64,000 nucleotides of DNA, from contig CP136069.1 of NCBI GenBank assembly GCA_032622095.1, positions 6,650,036-6,714,035 on the forward strand. Reading direction: 5' to 3'. Positions 34,270 through 46,399 of this stretch are shown piece by piece. A program made the translations under genes and the position numbers. The stretch's first letter is position 1. Every line of letters starts with the position of its first letter. The stretch is from Siphonodentalium dalli. Lineage: Eukaryota; Mollusca; Scaphopoda; Gadilida; Siphonodentaliidae. The notes under the pieces are model-generated. The model did no database searches, was not told where the DNA came from, and saw only the letters and a list, made by a program, of their open reading frames with translations.

Positions 34270-36092
34270 GAAGTCTAGGTTAGCCCGCCACTGGCGGCAT
34301 TCGTCCCATGGCTTTGTTCAAAAAAGCAATTGCAACAGGTTCCGAGACACTTGTGCTGCATTTGCAGCAAATTTCGGCAATAGTCAGAAACATGACAATT
34401 TTAATTGAATTTTTTGTTTTTCAATGAGTTAATTATTTTGTTTTTCAATGAGTTAATTGTGCTTTTTAAATTTTTTAATTGAATTTTTTGTTTTTAAATT
34501 GTGCCTATTTAATTTTGTTTTTCAATTTTACCCGATTTTTTTTTTTTTTTCAATGAACCCGTCCATGACACTTCCCGTATTTAGCAAGTTTGAGCTCAAT
34601 CGGTTCGAGTCTATAAAGGACACACACATATATATGACATTTCCCGTAGGTAGCAAGTTTGAGCTCAATCGGCATTCCCTGGAATTTCCCAGTCAATATT
34701 TAGCAAGTTTGAGCTCAATCGGTTCGAGTCTATAAAGGACACACTCATATATATGACACTTCCCGTAGGTAGCAAGTTTGAGCTCAATCGGCATTCCCTG
34801 GAATTTGCCAGTTACCAACGCGGCTAATGTTGGTACATATATAGAGACCAATTGTCCATCGGCTGTCATGTGTAGTGTAGATGTCTTATAAGCCGACATT
34901 GCCGTGGGGATGCCCGTTCCTACACGCGTTTTCGATTCTATGAAGTACCCACATATATACACACATACACACATATATCCGATCGGTCGAGGTGTTGGTA
35001 TCTGATGCAAAAGACGAAATTGTGAGTGTTGGTCAATAGTCCCCGTGGTGAACCCCAACGCGACGTAAACATGTGTTGCGTTCTAAAAATAGGAAAGCAC
35101 TTTCTCTCTGCTTTCGAGCGATAACGTTTGCGTTGGTTTGTAACCGGGATTTCTGAGAAGCATTATGCCTATAACTACCCCCCCCCCTAAGCCCTGACCT
35201 AAGTGTCATACATACTATAACAATGATGTTGTAAGAGTACTACATCCAATAAATCTCCCCGCATAGGAAATGCAGTCAATGTTACCGTATAACTCTGCAG
35301 ATGCGAATAACGTTGAATGGGAAACAGACGCTCTTTATAGAGATGCGTCAAAAACAAACGCTCATTAAATAATCACTTGATTAACCCCCGCCGTGCCTTT
35401 GCGGTGATTTGAGATTGGAGAACGGGTGCTCTGGGCTTCTCTAAACCGCGACCACGATCGTGTCGGTGGTATTTGACACTTACATAGGAAGTTTGAGCTC
35501 AATCTTTACACGCGTTTTGGATTCTATGAAGTACCCACACACACACATATATACGAAGTCTCAAAATATATAGTATAGACTAGCCGATGAGCCCGACGTT
35601 GTCCGGGCTATTCAAACACCAAATTTCAAGTCGATAGCTCCACCCGTTTCCGAGATCTGGTCTGCGCATGCGCGAAGCTGGCGTCGCACGTGCTCGGCGA
35701 CCCGATAAAATTCGTATCCGGGGCAAGATTCATTCACATACCAAATTTCAAGTCGATAGCTCCACCCGTTTCCGAGATTTCGTCTGCGCATGCGCGAAGC
35801 TGGCGTCGCACGGGCTCGGCGACCCGATAAAATTCGTATCCGTGGCAAGATACATTCACATAGCAAATTTCAAGTCGATAGCTCCACCCGTTTCCGAGAT
35901 CCCGTCTGCGCATGCGCGAAGCAGGCGCCGCACGGGCTCGCCAATACGACAACGTCCACCGCCTGATCAAACTACACACACGTACCAAGTTTCGTCCCGA
36001 TCAGTCGAGAATCGTAGATTTGAATAAATGACAGACAAGCAAACATACATCAGACAGACAGACAAAGAGAGGTCTTCAAAATATATATGAGA
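33157..36092 (-). repeat. 2.94-kb tandem segment, copy A (Helitrons H5 and H6)
   Basis: Two elements: H5 at 33157-35579, itself fused from two (internal CTAG and hairpin at 34275-34297 after a (TA)n run), and H6 at 35580-36092 with the gcccgac...gtccgggc hairpin and 122-bp core. The whole block repeats with period about 2,937. Confidence 0.85.
34230..34268. repeat. (TA)n in copy A
   Basis: Dinucleotide run. Equivalent runs at 37,168-37,208 and 40,656-40,710 differ in length, so this site is a variable microsatellite within a recent duplication. Confidence 0.9.
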
Positions 36093-37165
36093 CTAGCAGG
36101 TTAGCCCGCCACTGGCGGCATTCGTCTCATGGCTTTGTTTCAGAAACATGACATTTTTGGATATGAATTTAATGTTTTTTAAATTTAATATATTTTGTTT
36201 CTGAATTGTTTTTTTATTGTTAATTTTTTTTAATTTTAAATTGTTTTAATTAAATTGTAAATTGTTTTAATTAATTTTTTTGTTTCTGGCGGAAAAATTT
36301 ACCCGTAGAAATCCCCCCTTCCTAGGAACGACAGACAACGCATTCTTTGTTTCGTGAAATCTCTATACGATAACATTGCATTGAATTTAAAACAAACGCT
36401 TCCCGTCGGGAAATCTGTCTGCATAATATTTTGAGTCTGCCGTACCCGTCGTAATGTCGTGAAATCTCTCTGCATAATAGATAACATTGCATTGAATCTG
36501 TTGTTGGCATTCAGGGCTTCGGGTCGTTGTTGTTGGCATCACGGCTCCCCGAAAACTCTCACATTGCCGAAAACGTGTATTTAGTAATATCGTTGTTGTT
36601 GATATTTACGGCTTGGGGGCTATTTTCTTATTTAGCAAGTTTGAGCTCAATCGGTTCGAGTCTATAAAGGACACACTCATATATATGACACTTCCCGTGG
36701 GTAGCAAGTTTGAGCTTAATCGGCATTCCCTGGAATTTCCCGTAGATTGGCAGATTCCAGTAGCTTTATAACGGTATATCTGGGGAGAAATCTGATGCTA
36801 TATTCGTGATTATCTGGGATGATTTCGGTATATAAGTATATACTGTAAAAACAAAGCGCGCCATCCGTGCTCGCAGGGTTGGTCAGAAACAAATGTTTTT
36901 TAAATTTAATGTATGTTCCGTATATCTCTCTGCAGATGCAAATAACGTTGAATGGCAAACAGACGCTCTTTATAGAGATGCGTCAAAAACAAACGCTCAT
37001 TAAATAATCACTTGATTAACCCACGCCGTGCCTTTGCGGTGATTTGAGATTGGAGAACGGGTGCTCAGAGCTTCTCCAAAACCCGACAACTACGGTGTTC
37101 GTGGGTTTTTACCCTTAGATGGGAAGTTTGAACTCAATCGAGCGAACCGTTTTCGATTCTATGAA

Positions 37166-37209
<44 letters not shown>

Positions 37210-39031
37210 GAAGTCTAGGTTAGCCCGCCACTGGCGGCATTCGTCCCATGGCTTTGTTCAAAAAAGCAATTGCAACAGGTTCCGAGACACTTGTGCTGCA
37301 TTTGCAGCAAATTTCGGCAATAGTCAGAAACATGACAATTTTAATTGAATTTTTTGTTTTTCAATGAGTTAATTATTTTGTTTTTCAATGAGTTAATTGT
37401 GCTTTTTAAATTTTTTAATTGAATTTTTTGTTTTTAAATTGTGCCTATTTAATTTTGTTTTTCAATTTTACCCGATTTTTTTTTTTTTCAATGAACCCGT
37501 CCATGACACTTCCCGTATTTAGCAAGTTTGAGCTCAATCGGTTCGAGTCTATAAAGGACACACACATATATATGACATTTCCCGTAGGTAGCAAGTTTGA
37601 GCTCAATCGGCATTCCCTGGAATTTCCCAGTCAATATTTAGCAAGTTTGAGCTCAATCGGTTCGAGTCTATAAAGGACACACTCATATATATGACACTTC
37701 CCGTAGGTAGCAAGTTTGAGCTCAATCGGCATTCCCTGGAATTTGCCAGTTACCAACGCGGCTAATGTTGGTACATATATAGAGACCAATTGTCCATCGG
37801 CTGTCATGTGTAGTGTAGATGTCTTATAAGCCGACATTGCCGTGGGGATGCCCGTTCCTACACGCGTTTTCGATTCTATGAAGTACCCACATATATACAC
37901 ACATACACACATATATCCGATCGGTCGAGGTGTTGGTATCTGATGCAAAAGACGAAATTGTGAGTGTTGGTCAATAGTCCCCGTGGTGAACCCCAACGCG
38001 ACGTAAACATGTGTTGCGTTCTAAAAATAGGAAAGCACTTTCTCTCTGCTTTCGAGCGATAACGTTTGCGTTGGTTTGTAACCGGGATTTCTGAGAAGCA
38101 TTATGCCTATAACTACCCCCCCCCCCTAAGCCCTGACCTAAGTGTCATACATACTATAACAATGATGTTGTAAGAGTACTACATCCAATAAATCTCCCCG
38201 CATAGGAAATGCAGTCAATGTTACCGTATAACTCTGCAGATGCGAATAACGTTGAATGGGAAACAGACGCTCTTTATAGAGATGCGTCAAAAACAAACGC
38301 TCATTAAATAATCACTTGATTAACCCCCGCCGTGCCTTTGCGGTGATTTGAGATTGGAGAACGGGTGCTCTGGGCTTCTCTAAACCGCGACCACGATCGT
38401 GTCGGTGGTATTTGACACTTACATAGGAAGTTTGAGCTCAATCTTTACACGCGTTTTGGATTCTATGAAGTACCCACACACACACATATATACGAAGTCT
38501 CAAAATATATAGTATAGACTAGCCGATGAGCCCGACGTTGTCCGGGCTATTCAAACACCAAATTTCAAGTCGATAGCTCCACCCGTTTCCGAGATCTGGT
38601 CTGCGCATGCGCGAAGCTGGCGTCGCACGTGCTCGGCGACCCGATAAAATTCGTATCCGGGGCAAGATTCATTCACATACCAAATTTCAAGTCGATAGCT
38701 CCACCCGTTTCCGAGATTTCGTCTGCGCATGCGCGAAGCTGGCGTCGCACGGGCTCGGCGACCCGATAAAATTCGTATCCGTGGCAAGATACATTCACAT
38801 AGCAAATTTCAAGTCGATAGCTCCACCCGTTTCCGAGATCCCGTCTGCGCATGCGCGAAGCAGGCGCCGCACGGGCTCGCCAATACGACAACGTCCACCG
38901 CCTGATCAAACTACACACACGTACCAAGTTTCGTCCCGATCAGTCGAGAATCGTAGATTTGAATAAATGACAGACAAGCAAACATACATCAGACAGACAG
39001 ACAAAGAGAGGTCTTCAAAATATATATGAGA
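36093..39031 (-). repeat. 2.94-kb tandem segment, copy B (Helitrons H7 and H8)
   Basis: Almost identical to copy A throughout; differences seen are length changes in the (TA)n, poly-T and poly-C runs plus rare single bases. H7 is 36093-38518 and H8 38519-39031. Confidence 0.85.
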
Positions 39032-40653
39032 CTAGCAGGTTAGCCCGCCACTGGCGGCATTCGTCTCATGGCTTTGTTTCAGAAACATGACATTTTTGGA
39101 TATGAATTTAATGTTTTTTAAATTTAATATATTTTGTTTCTGAATTGTTTTTTTATTGTTAATTTTTTTTAATTTTAAATTGTTTTAATTAAATTGTAAA
39201 TTGTTTTAATTAATTTTTTTGTTTCTGGCGGAAAAATTTACCCGTAGAAATCCCCCCTTCCTAGGAACGACAGACAACGCATTCTTTGTTTCGTGAAATC
39301 TCTCTACGATAACATTGCATTGAATTTAAAACAAACGCTTCCCGTCGGGAAATCTGTCTGCATAATATTTTGAGTCTGCCGTACCCGTCGTAATGTCGTG
39401 AAATCTCTCTGCATAATAGATAACATTGCATTGAATCTGTTGTTGGCATTCGGGGCTTCGGGTCGTTGTTGTTGGCATCACGGCTCCCCGAAAACTCTCA
39501 CATTGCCGAAAACGTGTATTTAGTAATATCGTTGTTGTTGATATTTACGGCTTGGGGCTATTTTCTTATTTAGCAAGTTTGAGCTCAATCGGTTCGAGTC
39601 TATAAAGGACACACTCATATATATGACACTTCCCGTGGGTAGCAAGTTTGAGCTCAATCGGCATTCCCCGGAATTTCCCGTAGATTGGCAGATTCCAGTA
39701 GCTTTATAACGGTATATCTGGGGAGAAATCTGATGCTATATTCGTGATTATCTGGGATGATTTCGGTATATAAGTATATACTGTAAAAACAAAGCGCGCC
39801 ATCCGTGCTCGCAGGGTTGGTCAGAAACAAATGTTTTTTAAATTTAATGTATGTTCCGTATATCTCTCTGCAGATGCAAATAACGTTGAATGGCAAACAG
39901 ACGCTCTTTATAGAGATGCGTCAAAAACAAACGCTCATTAAATAATCACTTGATTAACCCACGCCGTGCCTTTGCGGTGATTTGAGATTGGAGAACGGGT
40001 GCTCAGAGCTTCTCCAAAACCCGACAACTACGGTGTTCGTGGGTTTTTACCCTTAGATCAGGGGGGGGTCGGAAAAAAAATTCAGGCACGTATGGCATTT
40101 TTTCCCTTTCGATCATTTTTTGTACCCACCCACCCCCACCGCCAATTTTTTTTCCGTTTTCGGCAGTTTTTTCCGACCATTTTTTGACACCCACCCCCCT
40201 TTTAACACTAAAACAGAGATTTTCGGGGGGAAATTCACTGTAAACAGCTGTATATGAATTTCTGTGCATACTATTTATCATGGATGTTAACATGGACATG
40301 TAAATAGGAATGAGTCATTTTGAGGTCATTCGGCCAAAAAAACATGGCTGCCAGCGGCCATCTTGGATTTCAATATTTGCAACAAAATACAACACGATAA
40401 CTGCCTTCAGTCAGTTTACCAGTTAGAATTACATTATTTCTCTCTTTCAAAGTGGTTTTGAATCCCAACTCATTGCCAAAACACTAAAAAACAAGTAGGA
40501 TTTTTTTTTTTTAGTCGCGGAAAAAATTGCTTGTTGGTGGCTTTGACCACCCACCCACCCCGGCATACGTGCCGGAATTTTTTTTTTCACCCCCCCCCCT
40601 GCTTAGATGGGAAGTTTGAACTCAATCGAGCGAACCGTTTTCGATTCTATGAA

Positions 40654-40711
<58 letters not shown>

Positions 40712-42030
40712 GAAGTCTAGGTTAGCCCGCCACTGGCGGCATTCGTCCCATGGCTTTGTTCGAAAAAGCAATTGCAACAGGTTCCGAGACACTTGTGCTG
40801 CATTTGCAGCAAATTTCGGCAATAGTCAGAAACATGACAATTTTAATTTAATTTTTTGTTTTTCAATGAGTTAATTATTTTGTTTTTCAATGAGTTAATT
40901 GTGCTTTTTAAATTTTTTAATTTAATTTTTTGTTTTTAAATTGTGCCTATTTAATTTTGTTTTTCAATTTTACCCGATTTTTTTTTGTTTTTCAATGAAC
41001 CCGTCCATGACACTTCCCGTATTTAGCAAGTTTGAGCTCAATCGGTTCGAGTCTATAAAGGACACACACATATATATGACATTTCCCGTAGGTAGCAAGT
41101 TTGAGCTCAATCGGCATTCCCTGGAATTTCCCAGTCAATATTTAGCAAGTTTGAGCTCAATCGGTTCGAGTCTATAAAGGACACACTCATATATATGACA
41201 CTTCCCGTAGGTAGCAAGTTTGAGCTCAATCGGCATTCCCTGGAATTTGCCAGTCACCAACGCGGCGTAATTTTGGTACATATATAGAGACCAATTGTCC
41301 ATCGGCTGTCATGTGTAGTAAAGATGTCTTATAAGCCGACATTGCCGTGGGGATGCCCGTTCCTACACGCGTTTTCGATTCTATGAAGTACTCACATATA
41401 TACACACATACACACATATATCCGATCGGTCGAGGTGTTGGTATCTGATGCAAAAGACGAAATTGTGAGTGTTGGTCAATAGTCCCCGTGGTGAACCCCA
41501 ACGCGACGTAAACATGTGTTGCGTTCTAAAAATAGGAAAGCACTTTCTCTCTGCTTTCGAGCGATAACGTTTGCGTTGGTTTGTAACCGGGATTTCTGAG
41601 AAGCATTATGCCTATAACTACCCCCCCCCCCCTAAGCCCTGGCCTAAGTGTCATACATACTATAACAATGATGTTGTAAGAGTACTACATCCAATAAATC
41701 TCCCCGCATAGGAAATGCAGTCAATGTTACCGTATAACTCTGCAGATGCGAATAACGTTGAATGGGAAACAGACGCTCTTTATAGAGATGCGTCAAAAAC
41801 AAACGCTCATTAAATAATCACTTGATTAACCCCCGCCGTGCCTTTGCGGTGATTTGGGATTGGAGAACGGGTGCTCTGGGCTTCTCTAAACCGCGACCAC
41901 GATCGTGTCGGTGGTATTTGACACTTACATAGGAAGTTTGAGCTCAATCTTTACACGCGTTTTGGATTCTATGAAGTACCCACACACACACATATATACG
42001 AAGTCTCAAAATATATAGTAAGAAGATAGA
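39032..42030 (-). repeat. 2.94-kb tandem segment, copy C (Helitron H9, with MITE insertion)
   Basis: Matches copies A and B up to the end of H5/H7 but lacks the H6/H8 part and carries a 543-bp MITE. A few more substitutions than between A and B (for example cattccccgg for cattccctgg), and its last joint differs, ending gtaagaagataga. Confidence 0.85.
40059..40601. mobile_element. hAT-like MITE (543 bp) in copy C, with target duplication
   Basis: Inverted ends: cagggggggg-tcggaaaaaaaattc on the left, and on the right the complement of cagggggggggtgaaaaaaa, followed inward by ggcacgtatggca against cggcatacgtgcc. Flanked by cttagat at 40052-40058 and 40602-40608; copies A and B have a single cttagat. 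TIRs starting CAGGGG with guanine and adenine runs resemble hAT elements of the Charlie type, which usually make 8-bp duplications; 7 bp are visible here. No ORF. Confidence 0.85.
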
Positions 42031-42124
42031 CTAGCAAGTTAGCCCGCCACTGGCGTGGTTCGTCTCATGGCTTTGTTCGAAAAAGCATATACATATATAC
42101 GTAGTTCTCAAAATATATAGTAGA
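42031..42124 (-). mobile_element. Helitron remnant H10 (94 bp), outermost 5' end
   Basis: Has CTAG and a broken hairpin (ccgccactggcgt), then ctcaaaatatatagtaga before host T at 42,125. Internally deleted but both termini are kept. Confidence 0.7.
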
Positions 42125-42482
42125 TGACAGAGTATCTCTTGGATGCATTGGGGTAACGGATCGTGACAACTATTGTGATGTAGAACAACTTAAACTTAAA
42201 ATTATTTCATTTCTAAAAATTATCTCCCATCGCGACCAAACTTACATGTCATGGTCTAAGTATCACCTCAATAACGATGCTGTGAACAATTGCCCGGGTA
42301 ACCGGCACCTGAATGCTGTAAAATTGACACAAACTTCCTTGTGGACACAACTCCTCCCAAGCCGATGCTCGGATGAAGGCGGAGTTTGTGATGAATCAAC
42401 ATTCTACATGTATGAACGAGGATACACGCGAAATTTGGCATCGTCGGGCGAAAACTGGTTAGAGGCACGAAGAATCAGATGA
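42125..42482 (+). other. Open reading segment of unknown origin
   Basis: From the array edge a frame is open to TGA at 42480 (the ATG at 42246 is internal). It reads GCIGVTDRDNYCDVEQLKLK early and VCDESTFYMYERGYTRNLAS late. Composition is protein-like, but I recognise no family. It may be a host exon or pseudogene fragment, or part of the decayed LINE that follows. Confidence 0.3.
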
Positions 42483-42521
42483 CAAACAGTCAAACTTATG
42501 CCAACAGTCAAACTATTCCTT

Positions 42522-43323
42522 TGTACATACTCATTTATTAAATGGCATACAGCTATGGGGAAATGCAAACCAAATTAGCCGATTTTTTGCCCTTGAAAAA
42601 AAAGTGTCCTAATTGTATGTAATGATACATTCAAGAGTCATATGTAAAAAGTTATGAAATGATAAAACTCAAAAGTCATTGGACATCTCTTCCAACGTGA
42701 GCGTATACTGAAATTAAGACATACACATTGTAAATGTGTCTTTGTTTATGTATGATTGGACGCGAAACGATCTGCCAACATCGTTTACTAATTCATAGGA
42801 ATATACACATATCAACTATGTTAACTAATACACGACGTGATAATAGCATGCGAATGCAATCACCAGGAACCAGTTTTTCTTCAGCACTACCTAAACATCG
42901 AATAATTTTCCAAAGTCTAGCTAACTAATTGTATATCATCAAGCTATTCAAATAGTGTCAATTGCACTGAAAAACATGTTATACATGTAGTTGCAACAGC
43001 ACCATATGTATCGCCTTAGTCGGTTTATTAATGTCTTGGTAACATGAATTATCGGGCCATGGAAACACATGTATACACAGAACATATATTAATACATATC
43101 CCTTTTTGCTAATTATTGATAATTGTACATTCTTATCAACATCCGCCTATTACTCAAATTCGTTCATATTCGTAAATCCATCTGTCATCGCTTGTATTAG
43201 TAATTGTTATATCTTATTGGGGCAGCAGGGAGACAACCATTGATGCTCCTGTGCAATGTATATTATTATATGTCATTTGTCAAATTGTATTTATTGTTAT
43301 TCTTCAAATAAAATCTAATCTGT
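42522..43323 (+). pseudogene. Decayed LINE 3' end (post-RT region)
   Basis: In broken frames the translation gives HLLNGIQLWGNANQISRFF then ALEKKV, and further on NTRRDNSMRMQSPGTSF and PKHRIIFQSLAN. These resemble the conserved segments after the RT domain of L2/Jockey-type LINEs (HLxYGIxLWG, NTRxxxxxR, a final GxxxWNSLP-like block). Stops and frameshifts are frequent. The 3' end, ttattcttcaaataaaatct-aatct, looks like a LINE tail. No RT catalytic core is present. Confidence 0.5.
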
Positions 43324-43833
43324 ATTTAGTGTCTGTTCAGTTCTGATTGGTCTATATTGACCCGCATATATACAGCCACGTGATAACATCACAATAAATA
43401 CATATGACATCGTTCGCATGATTGTGCGTAACGTATCTACAACATAATTGTGGCCCTGTGTGTGTGGTTCTAATAAGGCAATGATAATGTGTATTTATCG
43501 GCGGTTTTTAATAAGAATTTACAACTATATTATATTTTGTAACTCTTCCACGATTTTCGCGCGTTTCTACCGTTTTTTTCCGCATATATCAAATTTCACA
43601 CGGATTTCTAAAATAAATCATGTGATATAATACTTTCCTGGAATCTGTAAACGACGAATAATACTCCATAATGTGACGAAATTATTGATGTATTGTGAGA
43701 AAAGCTTCGATTTTTCAAATTTGTGTGTTTTCATCTCCAAGATGAGTGAGTGCTGATAACTTTGGACATCGTTGTAACGTTACATGGCTATATATAGTTT
43801 AGGAAACTAAATCTACAATCACATTGGAATGTT
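43324..43833. other. No gene seen
   Basis: AT-rich. A 60-codon frame at 43448-43630 has no recognisable content. Confidence 0.4.
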
Positions 43834-44185
43834 GTTACGCCGAGTTATGTAGTAACTGACGAGTTTTGTGGTAGCTCACGAGTTATGTAGTAACAATCGG
43901 CGATTTATGTGGTAGCTCACGAGTTTTGTAGTAAAATCGACGAGTTATGTAATAATTTCAGGTTACGAGTTTTGTAGTAAAATATCGATGAGTTTTGTAC
44001 TAATACTAGTCAGTTTCAAAGGAGCGTTTGATAAAATCTTATATAGTAAATGCAATGTTTTTTGTGTAATTGTTTGTGTGATGGACGTTAATGACACTGT
44101 AGCTCAACTTGATGTTGGTCCCTCGTCACTGCTGTGCCCTTTCTCGGCAGATCTGAGCCAAACTTCATACCTAGAAGTACTATTA
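43834..44185 (+). repeat. Repeat family with cgagttttgtagtaa units, plus-strand copy
   Basis: Starts gttacgccgagttatgtagt, then seven or so degenerate units of acgagttttgtagtaaaa, then gtaaatgcaatgttttttgt and gtagctcaacttgatg. An inverted copy lies at 57,003-57,367. The end carrying gttacgccgag is sharp in both copies, suggesting a real element boundary. Confidence 0.7.
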
Positions 44186-45034
44186 GCAGGGACTCTAAGG
44201 TCCCAAAAATGGCCAAAGTGTGCAAAATTGGATAAAAACATGAAACTTGGTGTACACATAGTTCATGATATGAGGGTTAAGATAAGAGCGAGACCCAATC
44301 GTGAAAGTGACCTTGATGACCTTGAGGTCAAAGTCAAAATTTCAATTTTTCACAGGCGATATGAGTTATAACATTTTAAAGACAACACATTACTTATACA
44401 TATCACAATTGCATAAATTTGTCTTCAAATATGCCATATTAGTCACTTTTATAACAAAATCTACTATCTTCTTGAGAACTTTTCATATTGAATCTAAAAA
44501 AATAAGTTGGTCATCCGAATAGCTGCAAAATTTCCATGAAAAAATGAATATAAAGTCCCACTTATAAAACATTCTCACTAAATGCCACCACAATCCACAT
44601 CATTGTATTTGCATATATATCAGCGTACAATACAAGAGTGAGACCCAAGCATTAAAATCACCCAGATGACCTTAAGGTTAAAGGTCAAAACTCAGTTTTA
44701 ATATGATCATACGCAATCGTAATAAACGAACCAAAGCTAAATAAATCACATAGGCGTTTCTGCATGTAGCGTTTAAAACAATTCTTGTCACAATCACTTT
44801 ATATATTCCCACCAAATAAGATCCACATGCATAAGGCTTATGTTTGGTGGGGTAATTATAAATAGTTATATATCTTGTCGAGAGCATGAAACTGAAACTA
44901 ACCATTATATAATTGGCGTACTGGGGGAGCTCCCCGCTTCAGATACTCAAAATGTTCATTTCACTCATAACATATCGTCATGTCGATTTAAACGATAGTC
45001 GACAAACAACGTCATCGTGTAACTTTCACCAATA
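44186..45034. other. Degenerate repeat remnants, no gene
   Basis: Phrases such as gatgaccttgaggtcaaag and catgaaacttggtgtac occur twice in decayed form (about 44,300 and 44,670). No coding support for frames at 43988-44371. Confidence 0.4.
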
Positions 45035-46390
45035 GAGACCTTTCGCAAAACTCACGTTTATGATTACGGATACGGATAGAGTACTACGTCACCAACATTT
45101 GTGTACTTTCTAATGGTTGTCGTATTTTACTATCCGTAATAACGGTTACGATTTCGTGGTTTCTAATAAGCTCAAATAACACCTGAAATTTATTTTCTGC
45201 AATATATCACTTTACTCCGTTCGAGACTGTATATGTATATCATGTAAACCATCCAGTTGTATTGAGCTACGACCTCGGTGTGCTGTTAAGATTGGCAATC
45301 ACTCTACTCGTCGTCGTGAATCGCGAGCTTCCCGCGAAATAAGATCGCTATTCACAACGGATAGTCATCGCTACAAAACTTTGCAGTAATATAAGTGCAC
45401 TATGAAACCAGTCGCCAATAAAAACACAGCTGACATGGATTTGGTGTTACTAAAAGAATAGTTGGCACACCCACCGACATCACCAGAGCTCAGCCGTCTC
45501 TGTTAGGTTTGTTCTTTGCAGTTATTTTAAATTTAAAAAACACAACTCGCACAAATGCGGCATTTAAAGGTACTCAATCCGATTAGATGTCCCCATATCA
45601 TCAGATTCCAACAACAACAATTTTGTTTTTGAAATACCACTTCTGCATGTTATCAGAATCGAGTAATTGCCCAATATTAATGCTGACCACAGTCAACTAT
45701 AGTATAAAATTGCCCAAAACCTGTTATTTATCAATATTTTGTTCAACGAAATTTTGCCGGTTTGTCAAATATCTGACACAAAAAAGCCACTTGATGCACA
45801 TCGCTTCTACCGTGTCGACTTTGTTTCGATTTGGTAGTACCAAATCACAAGTGATGCACATCAACCGTATGTCGGATTTTCTAAACCCAAAGAGGTGATA
45901 GGCCTGTGCAGCCGAAATCGCATTGAAATCAAATTGCGGACTGGAAGGGTCTTGAAGTGGTGGAGTCGTGGTTGATGTGAGGTCTAAATTCAGGAACCCC
46001 TCTTCCTCCATCAGCATAATGTCTATCAGGTCATCCATGATAACAACGAACTGAATTTCCACCACATATGACCTGACATTTATACCTGTATTGCCGCAAT
46101 ACATCACGAGAATCCCGGGTCGTAGGTTGTGACTGGTCGAATAATTGACAATAAACAGGTCATGATTATCGCATTGTTGCAAATGAGACGATAAGTGAAG
46201 TATTAAGGGACTGTATACCAAACACGCGCTTTAAGTTCTAAAAGTGGTACGAAATAATGATGATACGTGTTCGTCAAAACTCTTACGCGTTGTCGTTTTG
46301 CGAAAGGACTTTTTGGCCACACGGATAGACTTACGACTACGAATAGCTATCCGTATTCGTAATCGTAAACGTGAGGATGCGAAAGGTCTC
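45035..46390. mobile_element. PIF/Harbinger-like TIR element (1.36 kb)
   Basis: Terminal inverted repeats: GAGACCTTTCGCA ... ctcacgttta-ygattacg at the left; the inverse (cgtaatcgtaaacgtgag ... TGCGAAAGGTCTC) at the right, with TA on both outer sides (45033-45034, 46391-46392). Arms extend about 45 bp with mismatches, then ctatccg/cggatag motifs. It encodes a minus-strand fragment resembling a Harbinger transposase N-terminus. Harbinger elements usually duplicate three bases (TWA); only TA is certain here. Confidence 0.65.
45724..46221 (-). pseudogene. Truncated PIF/Harbinger-type transposase fragment, 165 codons
   Basis: The middle of the frame reads DDLIDIMLMEEEG, then AAQAYHLFGFRKSDIRLM, then DLVLPNRNKVDTVEAMCIKW. 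This order (acidic start, FxFRKxDIxxL, LP...N....VEAMCI) matches the N-terminal region of animal Harbinger/HARBI1-like nucleases. The DDE catalytic region is missing and the end (FCVRYLTNRQNF) has drifted from the usual RRLAYPNRW block. The first Met and leading 80 residues may not be the original start. It lies fully inside the TIR element and is not expected to be active. Confidence 0.55.
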
Positions 46391-46399
46391 TACTGACTG

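Larger units (their letters stand above)
29099..42124 (-). mobile_element. 13-kb head-to-tail array of Helitron-like elements
   Basis: All elements lie on the minus strand. The 3' ends appear on the plus strand as CTAG followed by a hairpin (ccgccactggcgg or gcccga...tccgggc). The 5' ends appear as caaaatatatagtaGA, the complement of TC-TACTATATATTTTG. Nine joints read GACTAG, that is CTAG|TC on the element strand with no host base between: 29361, 30087, 32382, 33155, 35578, 36091, 38517, 39030 and 42029. The array as a whole is bounded by A (29,098) and T (42,125). No Rep/helicase gene is present. The many frames of 60-130 codons here are repeat translations. Confidence 0.8.

Noticed and set aside
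34604-34620. tRNA-type B box (ggttcgagtct) suggesting tRNA genes or SINEs
   Set aside because: It occurs in every Helitron copy, has no matching A box at the right distance and no cloverleaf. It is better explained as a conserved Helitron phrase.
34457-41501. Repeated frames giving SKFELNRFESIKD-like peptides
   Set aside because: They translate the repeated phrase aagtttgagctcaatcggtt of the Helitron bodies. Nothing suggests a protein.
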